Origin: Gammaproteobacteria bacterium
GTDB lineage: Bacteria; Pseudomonadota; Gammaproteobacteria; SZUA-229
Direction of reading: 5' to 3'
Length of the DNA: 64,000 bases
Assembly (NCBI GenBank): GCA_026195255.1
Contig: JAPHSS010000001.1
Span: forward strand, 1 to 64,000
The notes under the pieces were generated by a model, which saw only the letters and a list, made by a program, of their open reading frames with translations, did not search any database and was not told where the DNA came from. How positions within the stretch are numbered: position 1 is the first letter of the stretch; each line of letters starts with the position of its first letter. Below, in pieces: positions 46,623 to 57,435 of the stretch. The translations under genes were made by a program, and so were the position numbers.

Positions 46623-46769
46623 CCTCGCTAATCACTAATCTTTTCATGATACAAAACTTGTATAAATTTAAGTAGAAATAGCTAATAGAATAAAACCTGC
46701 GCAGACAGGTTGCAAATATCATAAATACTGAAATAGTTCAGTAATGTTGTAGTAAAGACGGAAGAGTTA

Positions 46770-47165
46770 ATGTTGAATTTGTTTGAAAACGCGTGGATGA
46801 AAAAATACAAAGATGAATGGAATAAAGACCCATATTTAGCAAAGTCCCTTAGCGAAATACGTTTTTCTTCAATTATAGGTTATGGGTTCCCCGATGAAGA
46901 TAAACCTCGTGCCTGCATTGTTATAAAAAACGGTTATGTTATTGAGGCCGGGAATTATAATAACCAGAAACTAAACTGGGATTTACGCGCTAAAGAGGGC
47001 CACTGGAAAGAATGGATAAAGCGAGAAGTGGGATCTACTGGTTTAGGCCTGGCCTATACCACTGGAAAGTTAAAATTTGTTGAAGGCGATTATAAATCAA
47101 TGATTAAAAATCCCACTATGTCATCTCCTTTTATAAAAAGTTTCTCTGCAATGGGTCGAGTATAA
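46770..47165 (+). CDS. SCP2-like (sterol carrier fold) protein, tentative
   Basis: 131 residues, no signal peptide. The pattern of a W-x-x-D-x-x-L helix, IGYGFPDEDKPRACIVIKNG, a strand AGNYNNQKLNWDLRA, W-x-x-W, and the end KLKFVEGDYKSMIKNP with PFIKSFSAMGRV looks like small SCP2-fold proteins that bind lipids. The family call is from general resemblance. Its role is unknown; it could bind a quinone precursor or fatty acid. It lies 60 bases before the two-component pair on the same strand, and they may share a transcript. Confidence 0.6.
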   Translation: MLNLFENAWMKKYKDEWNKDPYLAKSLSEIRFSSIIGYGFPDEDKPRACIVIKNGYVIEAGNYNNQKLNWDLRAKEGHWKEWIKREVGSTGLGLAYTTGKLKFVEGDYKSMIKNPTMSSPFIKSFSAMGRV

Positions 47166-47225
47166 TTAAATACTGATGCAGATTTAATATTAAGGTTACA
47201 TAATTAATTAACAGGTCACCTCTCT

Positions 47226-48149
47226 GTGCATAAGAGTCTGGAAAAAAATTTACCTTTTTTAATCGAAGAATTTTCCAGCAGTGGCACGCCCATCGATAAT
47301 CGATGGCGATCTATTCTACAACGTTTTTTTTCTGACTGTACGCTTACGCCGACCTCAATTCCCATTTCAAAATGTCTTATTAATGACAGGCATAATGTGC
47401 TGGAAGTCCCGTCGATCTTACTAAAACATGGATATATACTTAATAGCTCTAATACCCGCTTCAATAATGATGATATAGATCTCGCTAACTCATTACTAAA
47501 ACTCACCAAACAGTTTATTACAATTGAAGAAGCGTTTGAGAAAGGCGCAACAGAAGAACGCCAACGTATCGCTCGAGATCTACATGATGATGTTGCAGCA
47601 CGCATGCTGACTCTTATTCACTCTGTGAAAGATGAACAGACTATTGCATTATCACGAAGCATTCTAAAATCTTTGAGAAATTCTATATATACGCTTGACA
47701 ATAAGTCAACAGCGTCGATACTAGATGCAATCACTGATGTAAGATCGGAAATACAGGTGCGCCTAAATTCTATTGGTATGCAGCTGATATGGCATCAGAG
47801 TGAGAACTTGCAAGGCTTGAGTTTCACACCAAGACAACATATAAACTTAAACCGCATGTTACATGAAATAACAACTAATATTATCAGGCATGCTAATGCA
47901 CAGTTCATGGAAATTATTATAAACCTGGATGATCAACAAATATCTGTTGAAGTGAGTGATAACGGACAAGGTTTTGATCTACAAAACTGTATACCTGGCA
48001 AAGGCCTAAACAACATAAAAACAAGAGCCCAGGAACTAAATGGAAGCGCAAGCTGGTTTAATCTTAATGACCCGAAAACAGGTGAGAACAGAGGCAGCTG
48101 CGTAAGAATTAATTTTTTGATATCTGATAACACTGAAAGCCCTAAATAA
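47226..48149 (+). CDS. soluble histidine kinase, NarL/LuxR-partner (HisKA_3) type
   Basis: 307 residues, GTG start. No membrane segment. The first 100 residues are an unnamed input region; then comes the HisKA_3 dimerisation helix EERQRIARDLHDDVAARMLT with the phosphorylated H120, and an HATPase domain with HEITTNIIRHANA (N box), VEVSDNGQGFD and GKGLNNIKTRAQELNG (G boxes). It is followed at 48238 by a matching response regulator, so the two form a pair. The signal is unknown; because it is cytosolic it must be internal or passed on by another protein. Confidence 0.87.
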   Translation: MHKSLEKNLPFLIEEFSSSGTPIDNRWRSILQRFFSDCTLTPTSIPISKCLINDRHNVLEVPSILLKHGYILNSSNTRFNNDDIDLANSLLKLTKQFITIEEAFEKGATEERQRIARDLHDDVAARMLTLIHSVKDEQTIALSRSILKSLRNSIYTLDNKSTASILDAITDVRSEIQVRLNSIGMQLIWHQSENLQGLSFTPRQHINLNRMLHEITTNIIRHANAQFMEIIINLDDQQISVEVSDNGQGFDLQNCIPGKGLNNIKTRAQELNGSASWFNLNDPKTGENRGSCVRINFLISDNTESPK

Positions 48150-48237
48150 CAATTTGGTATCTGGTTAACAAAAATTTTATTTATAAATACTAAACTAACT
48201 TATTAAACAGTCTATTGGCTAACTTAGGTTCATTTAT

Positions 48238-48873
48238 ATGCAAAACGTACTCATTTTAGAAGATCATCCAGAAACACGCGAATGGTTAACAAGCATCATT
48301 CGACAGGCATTTGTCGAAGTAGAGCTTTTTGAAGCCTCCAGTCTGGCGCAAGCAAGAAAAATCATTAATGAGAACAAGCTGGATCTTGCATTAATAGACT
48401 TAAATTTACCTGATGGGAATGGCGTAGAAATCATAAGTGAAATTACGCAAAAATCGCCTGATACATATTGTGTTGTGGCGACTATTTTTGATGATGACAA
48501 TTATCTGTTTCCTGCCCTTGAAGCTGGTGCGCAAGGTTATTTATTAAAAGAACAAACCACAGATGAATTTATTCAAAACCTGCAAGGCATTATAAAAGGT
48601 GAACCGCCAATTTCACCTGCTATTGCTCGAAAAATGATTAATCACTTTCACAGTGAAATACAACCTTCAGACAAGCAGGATTTATCTAGCCGTGAAAAAG
48701 AAATACTTAGTGCTATTGCAAAAGGCTTAAGCCGAAATGAAGCGGCCGAAATACTCGGCATAACCTCTAACACCGTTGCCAGTCACTTAAAGAGTATTTA
48801 CGGAAAGTTAAATGTATCAAATCGTGCGCAGGCTACTCTTGAAGCCTTACGTCTTGGCTTAGTAAAGCCCTGA
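48238..48873 (+). CDS. NarL/LuxR-type response regulator
   Basis: 211 residues. Receiver domain with acidic D9, phospho-acceptor D54 in LIDLNLPDG, T in VVATIF and the lysine in LLKEQ; a linker; and a LuxR-type helix-turn-helix at about 145-205 (LSSREKEILSAIAKGLSRNE, then LGITSNTVASHLKSIYGKLN). It should bind DNA as a dimer after phosphorylation by the kinase just upstream. No target operator can be recognised. Confidence 0.92.
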   Translation: MQNVLILEDHPETREWLTSIIRQAFVEVELFEASSLAQARKIINENKLDLALIDLNLPDGNGVEIISEITQKSPDTYCVVATIFDDDNYLFPALEAGAQGYLLKEQTTDEFIQNLQGIIKGEPPISPAIARKMINHFHSEIQPSDKQDLSSREKEILSAIAKGLSRNEAAEILGITSNTVASHLKSIYGKLNVSNRAQATLEALRLGLVKP

Positions 48874-48978
48874 CATCAGCTACACCTAAGAGCGTTACCC
48901 AGTTACATGAGTGAAATAACTGGCGTTGCCTGAAATTCTGTTAAGCCAGGCGACTTAAATTTAAAAAAATTAGAAACC

Positions 48979-49521
48979 TTATCCAAATAAGTTTGGCAAA
49001 AAGAACTCACTCACCAGAATCTCTTCATTTTTTAATATAAATACTGAACGACGCCCCCAAATTGCTTCTTTTTTTAGGCCGCCAGTCCATCTATGGTATT
49101 TATGTGTGGCTTGCAGCGAAGTAATTTCCATTGGTTTTCGTTGCATTTTTTTATCTGCAAACAACACTTCTCCCAGAGACTTATTACCAAGCTTAACAAT
49201 ACCTCGTAGTGGCCCACGCATACTGGAGAGGGGTATTATTGTGCGTGCATAAACTACAGGCTGACTACCACAGAGCAATAAAACTTCACGTATTATCGCC
49301 TGGCTTCTAGGTTTTAGTTTAAGCGCCTTAATTTCATCTGGCGTAGGTGTCGCACTCTTTACAGATAAAACCTTAACTGAAAATAATTCATCACAATTAT
49401 TAATTAAACGTGCGGTTAATGACCCCGCATCAAACAGCCAGTCTTTAACATTGGCATTAAGATCTTTGGTAATACAGCGTTTCTGAGTACACCAGGATAA
49501 ACGGGTATGATGACCTGACAT
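48979..49521 (-). CDS. ubiC: chorismate lyase
   Basis: 180 residues. It splits chorismate into 4-hydroxybenzoate and pyruvate, the first committed ubiquinone step. The weakly conserved family is recognised by the REVLLLCGSQPVVYARTIIP block, LR in MRGPLRGIVKLGNKSLGEVL with the product-binding arginine, and the C-terminal AIWGRRSVFILKNEEILVSE followed by FFLP. UbiA, its usual operon partner, is 46 kb away here. It lies convergent to the response regulator. Confidence 0.87.
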   Translation of the reverse strand: MSGHHTRLSWCTQKRCITKDLNANVKDWLFDAGSLTARLINNCDELFSVKVLSVKSATPTPDEIKALKLKPRSQAIIREVLLLCGSQPVVYARTIIPLSSMRGPLRGIVKLGNKSLGEVLFADKKMQRKPMEITSLQATHKYHRWTGGLKKEAIWGRRSVFILKNEEILVSEFFLPNLFG

Positions 49522-49571
49522 TTAATTTCAATTAATAATTTTAGATTTTTTGATTTTACACCACCAGAAAT

Positions 49572-51443
49572 TTATAGCCACTTTGCCAGCGTTTCTTTTA
49601 ATGCATTTAGATTCACCGGTTTTGATACATAATCATCCATACCTGCAGCCAAACACTTATCCTTATCACCTTCCATTGCATTCGCAGTCATCGCAATAAC
49701 AGGTAGACGGCTTAAGCTGGTTTCAGCTTCTATGTCGCGCAGTACTTTCGTTGCTTCATAACCATCCATTACAGGCATCTGGCAATCCATTAATACCAAA
49801 TCAAAGTCATGTTGCGATTTTAAGCGATTAATCGCCTCTTCACCATTGTTAACAACTTCAAATGTCAAACCTACCTTTTCTAGCATTTTCCTGGCTATAA
49901 TTTGATTGACTGGATTATCTTCAACTAGCAAAGCCTTACCTTCCAGTATTTCGGTTACTTCGGCAACATTGTGTTGAGGATTTTCAATTTCTATATTCGA
50001 TGGTATTTCAAATGTTATTTCTACCCAGAAACTTGAACCTTTATTTTCTTCACTATTAACACCTAGTCTGCCGCGCATCATAGTAACCAATTGTCTGACA
50101 ATTGCCAGGCCAAGCCCCGTGCCACCATATTTTCGAGTTGTAGAGCCATCAGCCTGGGTAAAAGAATTGAATAATTTACGCTGCGAGTCTTGCGCGATTC
50201 CTATGCCTGTATCATTAATTTCAAGCCTTAAACGAACTGACTTTTCAGTTTTCTCAAGAAGAATAACTTTTATCGTTACCGTTCCCTGCTCTGTAAACTT
50301 AATTGCATTTGTCAAAAGATTAGCGAGTACCTGCCTGATTCTCACTGAGTCTCCCTTAATAATTAAGGGAACTTCGGCATCAATATCTGTTAAAAGCTCT
50401 ACATTTCGCTCATCTGCTTTTTGCTTCAGCAATATAGTTAGCTCTTTAATTAAATTTCGTAAATCAAACGCTATATATTCAAGCTTAAGTTTACCAGCTT
50501 CTATTTTTGAAAAATCAAGAATATCATTTAACAATGAGAGTAACGCTTCACCGGAATTATATGCTATAGCTACATATTCCAACTGACTTTCTGTTAGCTT
50601 TGAACCTTGTAGTAATTGCAAAGTACCTAGAATGCCATTCATTGGCGTTCTAATTTCATGACTCATATTTGCAAGAAATTCACTTTTTGTTTTACTTGCT
50701 GCCTCTGCCGCTTCTTTTGCTTTTTGTAATTCTTTTTCTACTCGTTTTCTTTGCTCAATTTCTGTTGATAATTCTTCATTTAAATCCTCTGATTCATTAC
50801 GTGCCTGACTCATGAATTTAATTAACGACTCATTATGAAATCGCACTTCCAATGAAGTCATGACGCTCTGGTTTATTCGCGAACCAATACTTGCCATTAC
50901 CAGCATATAAAAAATAGTCGTCAATGAGAGTAAGATGTACTCATCTCCCATAACGAGAAAACGAATAATTATTGGAAAAATAACCAGAAATAGATAAAGA
51001 TAATAAAGCCTTAATATGGGCGACATTACAGACACACTGCCTGAGGCAATACCGGCTACTACAAACCCCATAATTAACTGGTATGAAGAATCAACAGGAA
51101 ATAACAGGAATCCCGCCATTCCCCAGCCAAATGCAGTCAGTAAAATGGCAACAAGATACCATTTTCCAAAAATATCATAAACCAAAGCGTTATCTTTATC
51201 TTTCTGAATATATGACATTACAACTCTGACTAGAGTCATTAGCGACATAAATACGAGCCAGAAGATAATTAAACTATGTGATACATCAGGCCATAGGATA
51301 ATAGCCAGAAATATTGCCAATATCTGACTTACAATGTTACTAAGTACAGCATTTTTCTCAACTAATCTGATCTGTTCGCGCCAGATCTTATCTCGATTTT
51401 TACTTTTATCGAATAAATCGTCTTTATCTATACTTCCTGGCAT
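49572..51443 (-). CDS. membrane hybrid histidine kinase with receiver domain
   Basis: 623 residues. Residues about 35-190 form five to six membrane segments, followed by a coiled coil (215-250), a HisKA domain with H262 in [10 protein letters not shown], a HATPase domain (N, G1, F and G2 boxes, [20 protein letters not shown] and GGTGLGLAI) and a receiver with D553 in [13 protein letters not shown]. There is no Hpt domain, so a separate phosphotransfer protein must exist. The membrane part resembles that of the diguanylate cyclase at 14311. No partner gene is adjacent. Confidence 0.92.
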   Translation of the reverse strand: MPGSIDKDDLFDKSKNRDKIWREQIRLVEKNAVLSNIVSQILAIFLAIILWPDVSHSLIIFWLVFMSLMTLVRVVMSYIQKDKDNALVYDIFGKWYLVAILLTAFGWGMAGFLLFPVDSSYQLIMGFVVAGIASGSVSVMSPILRLYYLYLFLVIFPIIIRFLVMGDEYILLSLTTIFYMLVMASIGSRINQSVMTSLEVRFHNESLIKFMSQARNESEDLNEELSTEIEQRKRVEKELQKAKEAAEAASKTKSEFLANMSHEIRTPMNGILGTLQLLQGSKLTESQLEYVAIAYNSGEALLSLLNDILDFSKIEAGKLKLEYIAFDLRNLIKELTILLKQKADERNVELLTDIDAEVPLIIKGDSVRIRQVLANLLTNAIKFTEQGTVTIKVILLEKTEKSVRLRLEINDTGIGIAQDSQRKLFNSFTQADGSTTRKYGGTGLGLAIVRQLVTMMRGRLGVNSEENKGSSFWVEITFEIPSNIEIENPQHNVAEVTEILEGKALLVEDNPVNQIIARKMLEKVGLTFEVVNNGEEAINRLKSQHDFDLVLMDCQMPVMDGYEATKVLRDIEAETSLSRLPVIAMTANAMEGDKDKCLAAGMDDYVSKPVNLNALKETLAKWL

Positions 51444-51612
51444 TTACGCTTCCTGAAAATCACACAATTATTTATAAACATATATTGAAAATAGACGAGT
51501 AAAGGTCTAATAGCTACTCGAAGTAAGAGTTTTTTGAAATGTTTTTATCTTCAACTCTCCAGGCAGAACTGTGTAGTTTTCTAATATGTAAATTCAATTA
51601 TCACTTAAACTC

Positions 51613-53730
51613 TTAACCAATATTGACATATTGCTGAGCAACCCCAACCCAACGATCAATCAGTGCTTTTACCTTTTCAGGTGAGTCTGCCATTATTTTT
51701 GCTGATGCAAGCTTCACATCACCCAGCATGTATTCATCACGCACGATATCTGCAATTCTCAACTGTAATAAGCCTGTTTGACGAGTCCCCAGCACTTCAC
51801 CCGGCCCACGTAACTGCAAGTCTTTTCTTGAAATTTCAAATCCACTATTAGTTTTTCGCATAATAGCCAGTCTTTCTTTTGCGTGTTCAGTTAACGGGCT
51901 TTTAAACATCAACACACAATGGCTTGCCTGCTCTCCTCGGCCTACTCTGCCTCTTAACTGGTGTAACTGTGATAAACCTAAACGCTCTGAATTTTCAATA
52001 ATCATTAAGCTGGCATTGGGAACATCAACCCCCACCTCAATTACCGTTGTTGCTACTAACAGCTGGGTTAGGCCATTTTTGAAATCACGCATTAATATTT
52101 CTTTTTCTTCAGATTTCAATCGGCCGTGTATCAATCCGACTTTAATATCTGGCAGCACTTTTTGTAATGTCTCTGCCGTATCCTGTGCAGCCTGACACTG
52201 TAAAGTTTCAGACTCTTCTACAAGGGTACATACCCAGTATGCCTGCTTACCTTCAGCACAGGCTTTATGTATTCGTTGTAAAATTTCTTCCCGCCTTTCC
52301 TGTTGTATTACTACTGTGGTTATTGGTTTTCGACCTGGAGGTAACTCGTCTATTACTGAATAATCAAGATCTGCATAAGCCGTCATTGCTAAACTGCGTG
52401 GAATGGGGGTTGCCGTCATGATTAATTGATGAGCCAATGTATCAGACTCGTTTTCAATCGTAATTTTTGCTTTTTTTGCTAATGCCATACGTTGCTGCAC
52501 ACCAAAGCGATGTTGCTCATCTGTAACTGCTAATGCCAGGCATTTATACTCCACATCATTCTGGAACAATGCATGCGTACCCACAATTACCTGCGCTTCA
52601 CCAGCTATTATCTGTGACAAAACCTGAGATCTTTTTTTACCCTTTATCTGTCCTGACAACCAAACAACCTTAATGCCTAATGGCTCGAACCAGCTTGTGA
52701 AATTTTTAAAATGCTGTTCTGCTAAAATTTCTGTTGGAGCCATAATTGCAGCCTGCCATCCAGACTCTATCGCCTTCAAACAGGCCAGTGCCGCAACTAC
52801 GGTTTTGCCTGATCCGACATCACCCTGCAGCAGACGCATCATGGGTATTCCTGATTCCATATCCTGTAATATTTGCTGATTAACCTTCTGTTGAGCAACA
52901 GTTAATTCAAATGGCAGTGATTTTATAAACTTAAATAACAGGTGATTATCACTATGTAATTTCGATGCTGATTTGTGCCTGTTTTTTTCTCTTAACACCT
53001 GCAAACTTAAGTGTTGCGCTATTAATTCTTCAAAAATTAAGCGCAATTGAGAACCATGCTGTGCAGCAAACAATTGATTTACGTTAGCACCTGTGGGAGG
53101 CCGGTGAACATACTTTAAGGCATCGGAAAGAGAGTAATAGTCATCTAACTTAAGCAAACTTTCGTTTAGATAATCAGGTAGTAAAGATTTGTTATTTAGT
53201 AATTCAAGGCACTGTTCAGAAAGACGCCTTAATAAAATTTGACTCACACCATCAGTTGTATGATAAACAGGCGTCAAAGAGTTTTCCATCTCAGCGTTAT
53301 TTGTATCATTTAACAGGGTGTACTCAGGATGAACTATTTCAAGTGATGAGGCACCATAACGCACATCACCAAAGCATCTTAATTTCACTCCTTCAACCAG
53401 CTTTTCCTGCTGTTGTTTATTAAAGTAAAAAAAACGCAACAGCAAACTACCCGTAGCATCACTGACCTGAACCAGTAACATGCGCCTGCTTTTACCTTTA
53501 CGGCTAAAAGCAATGCTTGCATGATTAACAGTGACTTCAATAAGGCATGACTGACCGTGTCGTAACGCAGCAACAGGGATAACCTGTGTTCTATCTTCGT
53601 ATCTGTAGGGAAGGTGAAATAGAACATCCTGAATATTATTTAATCCAAGCTTGCTTAACTTTTCCTGAACTTTCGGGCCAACGCCTTTAAGTTTAATCAG
53701 ACTGCTAGAATGGGTGAGTGGTTTTTCCAA
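51613..53730 (-). CDS. recG: ATP-dependent DNA helicase RecG
   Basis: 705 residues. It reverses stalled forks and moves Holliday junctions. The N-terminal wedge domain has the OB-type strand RTQVIPVAALRHGQSCLIEV; Walker A is LLQGDVGSGKTVVAALACL near 310, DEQHRFG is the Walker B box, TATPIPRSL motif III, and QLRGRVGRG motif VI. The C-terminal RDEYMLGDVKLA region is present. The start is TTG 53728-53730, as no in-frame ATG is near and the family begins here. Last gene of the gmk-rpoZ-spoT-ridA-recG operon. Confidence 0.96.
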   Translation of the reverse strand: MEKPLTHSSSLIKLKGVGPKVQEKLSKLGLNNIQDVLFHLPYRYEDRTQVIPVAALRHGQSCLIEVTVNHASIAFSRKGKSRRMLLVQVSDATGSLLLRFFYFNKQQQEKLVEGVKLRCFGDVRYGASSLEIVHPEYTLLNDTNNAEMENSLTPVYHTTDGVSQILLRRLSEQCLELLNNKSLLPDYLNESLLKLDDYYSLSDALKYVHRPPTGANVNQLFAAQHGSQLRLIFEELIAQHLSLQVLREKNRHKSASKLHSDNHLLFKFIKSLPFELTVAQQKVNQQILQDMESGIPMMRLLQGDVGSGKTVVAALACLKAIESGWQAAIMAPTEILAEQHFKNFTSWFEPLGIKVVWLSGQIKGKKRSQVLSQIIAGEAQVIVGTHALFQNDVEYKCLALAVTDEQHRFGVQQRMALAKKAKITIENESDTLAHQLIMTATPIPRSLAMTAYADLDYSVIDELPPGRKPITTVVIQQERREEILQRIHKACAEGKQAYWVCTLVEESETLQCQAAQDTAETLQKVLPDIKVGLIHGRLKSEEKEILMRDFKNGLTQLLVATTVIEVGVDVPNASLMIIENSERLGLSQLHQLRGRVGRGEQASHCVLMFKSPLTEHAKERLAIMRKTNSGFEISRKDLQLRGPGEVLGTRQTGLLQLRIADIVRDEYMLGDVKLASAKIMADSPEKVKALIDRWVGVAQQYVNIG

Positions 53731-53791
53731 AGTTAGGCATGCCTATGACGAGCCAATTTAATTGTGACTAGCTTTTATCTGAAACGCTACG

Positions 53792-54172
53792 TTACAATTC
53801 TAAAATGGCGTCCATTTCTACTGCTACAGATTTAGGTAATTCTTTAACACCTATCGCAGCACGTGCCGGATAGGGTTCTGAAAAATACTGCGCCATTACC
53901 TGATTAACCGTTGGAAAATTACTTAAGTCAGTTAGAAATATATTTAATTTAACTACATTTTCAAAGCTACCGCCGGCGGCGCTAATAATTGCCTGTAAAT
54001 TTTTAAACACGAGATGTATTTGCTCTTCAACTGAGCCTTCTAACACTTCCATCGTTTCAGGTATCAAGGGAATTTGACCTGACACATACACCGTATTATT
54101 TACTTTCACTGCCTGTGAGTAGGTGCCTATTGCCTGCGGCGCTTTATCAGTAGAAATTATTTCTTTTTTCAT
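53792..54172 (-). CDS. ridA: RidA enamine/imine deaminase
   Basis: 126 residues, YjgF/YER057c/UK114 family. It hydrolyses reactive 2-aminoacrylate made by PLP enzymes. The motif region [20 protein letters not shown] near the N-terminus, [20 protein letters not shown] and the active-site arginine in [13 protein letters not shown] with a glutamate near the end (VEMDAILE) are complete. The gene lies between spoT and recG, as in many gammaproteobacteria. Confidence 0.95.
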   Translation of the reverse strand: MKKEIISTDKAPQAIGTYSQAVKVNNTVYVSGQIPLIPETMEVLEGSVEEQIHLVFKNLQAIISAAGGSFENVVKLNIFLTDLSNFPTVNQVMAQYFSEPYPARAAIGVKELPKSVAVEMDAILEL

Positions 54173-54200
54173 CGTTTATTTTTCTCGAAAATTATTATAC

Positions 54201-56381
54201 TTATTGCACTCGAATGATTCTCATCACAGAATTAACACGCCTTAAACGACGTAAAATTTTTGCCAGATGATTGCGCCCGGTAACGGAAATAAGAAAATAA
54301 ATATTGGTTGATATTCCGTCTTTATCTTCTACTTCAACGTGTTCTATATTCGCTGATTCATCAGAAATAATAGTAGCTAACCGCGCCAGAACACCGCGCT
54401 CGTTTTGAACGTGTAAATTCAGCTGACATTGATATTCACCACTTGGATCAGCCGCCCACTTAACATCAATCATGTTCTCGCTTTGCAAACGTTCATTCAC
54501 TATGTTCTTACAACTAATCTGGTGTATTACAAGCCCTCTACCCTTACTTAATTTACCAACAATTTGATCACCAGGTATTGGATAACAACACTTGCCATAA
54601 GAAACAACCATGCCCTCTGTTCCCTGAATGGCCAGCGGAACACGACCCGACAATTGTTCTGATTCGGTTTTTGACTCATCTATATTATCCGGGAACAGGC
54701 CTCTTGCAACCAGCCCTGCAGGTCGATTACCCATACCAATATCTTCAAGCAACTGGTTTAAGGATGCGAAACCGTATTCATCAAGTAAAGACTGGTAACT
54801 CTCCTGCGGCATTTCTTCTAAGGTAATATTTTTTTCCAGTAACATTCGCGACAATAATCGGCGCCCCTGAGCCACCGCATCTTCTGAACGAATGCTTTTT
54901 AAATAATTGCGAATATTACTGCGTGCTTTTGCTGTGACGACAAAGTCCAGCCAGCCAGGGTTAGGGTGTGCACCTTCAGATGTAATAACTTCAATTGTTT
55001 GTCCGCTATATAACGGCGTATCTAAAGGCGCAAAACGATGATCTACTTTACTTGCTACACAAGTATTGCCTACATCTGTATGTACCGAGTAGGCAAAATC
55101 AATAGGCGTTGAATTTTTAGGTAACTTAACTATGTCGCCATTTGGTGTATAAACATATAATTCGTCAGGGAATAGATCAACTTTTACATTCTCTAAAAAC
55201 TCTACCGAATCACCCGCGTTTTGTTGCATTTCCAGCAAGCCGGTTAACCATTCACGGGTTCTTCCACCGACATCTATTTCATTACCTGAATTTTCTTTAT
55301 ACAGCCAATGTGCTGCAATTCCCGTTTCCGCAAAATTATCCATTTCACTGGTGCGAATTTGAATTTCAATGGGTATTGCATGGGGACCGAATAAAACTGT
55401 ATGTAATGATTGATAACCATTTTCTTTTGGAATGGCGATGTAATCTTTAAACTTACCGGGTATTGGTTTAAATAAGTTATGAACAGCACCCAGTACCCTG
55501 TAACAATCATCTACACTATCAACAACAACACGCATTCCATATACATCAAAAATATTTTTATATGGAAGGTTTTTCTCGCGCATCTTTTTATACAGGCTAT
55601 ACGGATGTTTTTTTCTCGAATGAACTTTAGCTTCTATATTTAATTCATCTAATCTTAAAGTTAAACCATTATGAATTTTTTGAATAACTTCTTTTCTATG
55701 CCCCGCTTCTTTCAACATGGCATGTTCTAATATACGATAACGCATAGGATACATGGCTCGAAAACCAAGATCTTCCAGCTCAAGTCGTAATGTATTAATG
55801 CCTAAGCGTCGTGCCAATGGCACATAGATATCAAGTGTTTCATTAGCAATACGGCGACGCTTATCTGGACGCATTACTCCCAGCGTTCGCATGTTATGCA
55901 GCCTGTCTGCGAGTTTAATTAGTATGACGCGAATATCTCGTGCCATAGCCATTAATACTTTTTGAATATTAATAGCCTGTTGTTCTTTTTTGTTTTTAAA
56001 TTTAAATTCGGTTAGCTTACTGACACCATCGACTAACTCGGCAACATCTTCACCAAATTTTTCTGCGACTTCTTCTTTGGTTGCCGGGGTATCTTCTATA
56101 ACATCATGTAAAATTGCAGCACAGATGCTTTTAGAATCCATGTGCATTTCTGCAAGAATTCGCGCTACCGCGATAGGATGATAAATATAAGGTTCGCCGG
56201 TTTGACGAAATTGACCTTCATGAGACTGCGCACCAAACAAATATGCCTGATACACATCCCGAACCTGTTCTGGGTTCATATAGTCTTCGACTATACGACA
56301 CAAATCAGATATTAAAAACCGCGATGGATCTCCGTATAAATCCGATACATCTATTTCAGTTTGATCAGGATTTATTGCCAT
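54201..56381 (-). CDS. spoT: bifunctional (p)ppGpp synthetase/hydrolase
   Basis: 726 residues. HD hydrolase domain with AAILHDVIEDTPATKEEV near 75; synthetase domain with the GKFKDYIAIPKENGYQSLHT block, whose KxKD pattern fits bifunctional SpoT/Rel rather than RelA (ExDD); TGS domain (LPKNSTPIDFAYSVHTDVGN near 400); a zinc-finger-type region with CC in YGKCCYPIPGD; and a C-terminal ACT domain. The HD residues appear intact, so both activities are expected. An AGGAAA precedes the ATG. It lies 24 bases from rpoZ. Confidence 0.96.
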   Translation of the reverse strand: MAINPDQTEIDVSDLYGDPSRFLISDLCRIVEDYMNPEQVRDVYQAYLFGAQSHEGQFRQTGEPYIYHPIAVARILAEMHMDSKSICAAILHDVIEDTPATKEEVAEKFGEDVAELVDGVSKLTEFKFKNKKEQQAINIQKVLMAMARDIRVILIKLADRLHNMRTLGVMRPDKRRRIANETLDIYVPLARRLGINTLRLELEDLGFRAMYPMRYRILEHAMLKEAGHRKEVIQKIHNGLTLRLDELNIEAKVHSRKKHPYSLYKKMREKNLPYKNIFDVYGMRVVVDSVDDCYRVLGAVHNLFKPIPGKFKDYIAIPKENGYQSLHTVLFGPHAIPIEIQIRTSEMDNFAETGIAAHWLYKENSGNEIDVGGRTREWLTGLLEMQQNAGDSVEFLENVKVDLFPDELYVYTPNGDIVKLPKNSTPIDFAYSVHTDVGNTCVASKVDHRFAPLDTPLYSGQTIEVITSEGAHPNPGWLDFVVTAKARSNIRNYLKSIRSEDAVAQGRRLLSRMLLEKNITLEEMPQESYQSLLDEYGFASLNQLLEDIGMGNRPAGLVARGLFPDNIDESKTESEQLSGRVPLAIQGTEGMVVSYGKCCYPIPGDQIVGKLSKGRGLVIHQISCKNIVNERLQSENMIDVKWAADPSGEYQCQLNLHVQNERGVLARLATIISDESANIEHVEVEDKDGISTNIYFLISVTGRNHLAKILRRLRRVNSVMRIIRVQ

Positions 56382-56405
56382 ATTAATTATTTCCTGAAAA
56401 CAGGA

Positions 56406-56666
56406 TTACATTTCCTTGCTAATTTCATCTGCAGAAATAGCCGCTGGCCTCATATTAAGTTCTTCAGATTTTTCATTTAAAATTTCAGGACCAACCAGGC
56501 CTTCAGATATTTCACGTAATGCAAGTACTGTAGGTTTATCATTATCTATATCAATCAACGCATCGGCGCCCATCGCAATTTGACGTGCGCGCTTTGCTGC
56601 AACTAACACAAGGTGAAAACGGTTATCTACATACGGAAGACAATCTTCTACTGTTAAACGTGCCAT
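56406..56666 (-). CDS. rpoZ: RNA polymerase omega subunit
   Basis: 86 residues: [20 protein letters not shown], then the AAKRARQI helix and [10 protein letters not shown], which are typical of omega. The protein assists polymerase assembly and forms part of a ppGpp-binding site, which suits its place between gmk and spoT. AGAGGA lies 8 bases before the ATG. Confidence 0.97.
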   Translation of the reverse strand: MARLTVEDCLPYVDNRFHLVLVAAKRARQIAMGADALIDIDNDKPTVLALREISEGLVGPEILNEKSEELNMRPAAISADEISKEM

Positions 56667-56679
56667 TCTTTCTATTCCT

Positions 56680-57297
<618 letters not shown>

Positions 57298-57321
57298 TCA
57301 CCTCTAATATATTTTTCATAG

Positions 57322-57395
57322 CCCATCGCGAACTAAAGCCACACCATTACAGGTTAATATTACCCTGTAATGGCGTAGCTTTAGCTCACGTTGGG
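57322..57395 (-). promoter_or_regulatory. 74-base long hairpin between amrS and gmk
   Basis: The inner stem CCATTACAGG (57344-57353) and CCTGTAATGG (57364-57373) is perfect. An outer stem of 18 bases (57322-57339 with 57378-57395) has three non-Watson-Crick positions; read as minus-strand RNA two of them become G-U pairs, leaving one mismatch. Both neighbours are transcribed on the minus strand, so the RNA would be the amrS 3' end or the gmk leader. Confidence 0.6.
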
Positions 57396-57435
57396 TCTGG
57401 CAAACTGGATTAGTATAAGAATACCCTATTTAGGC

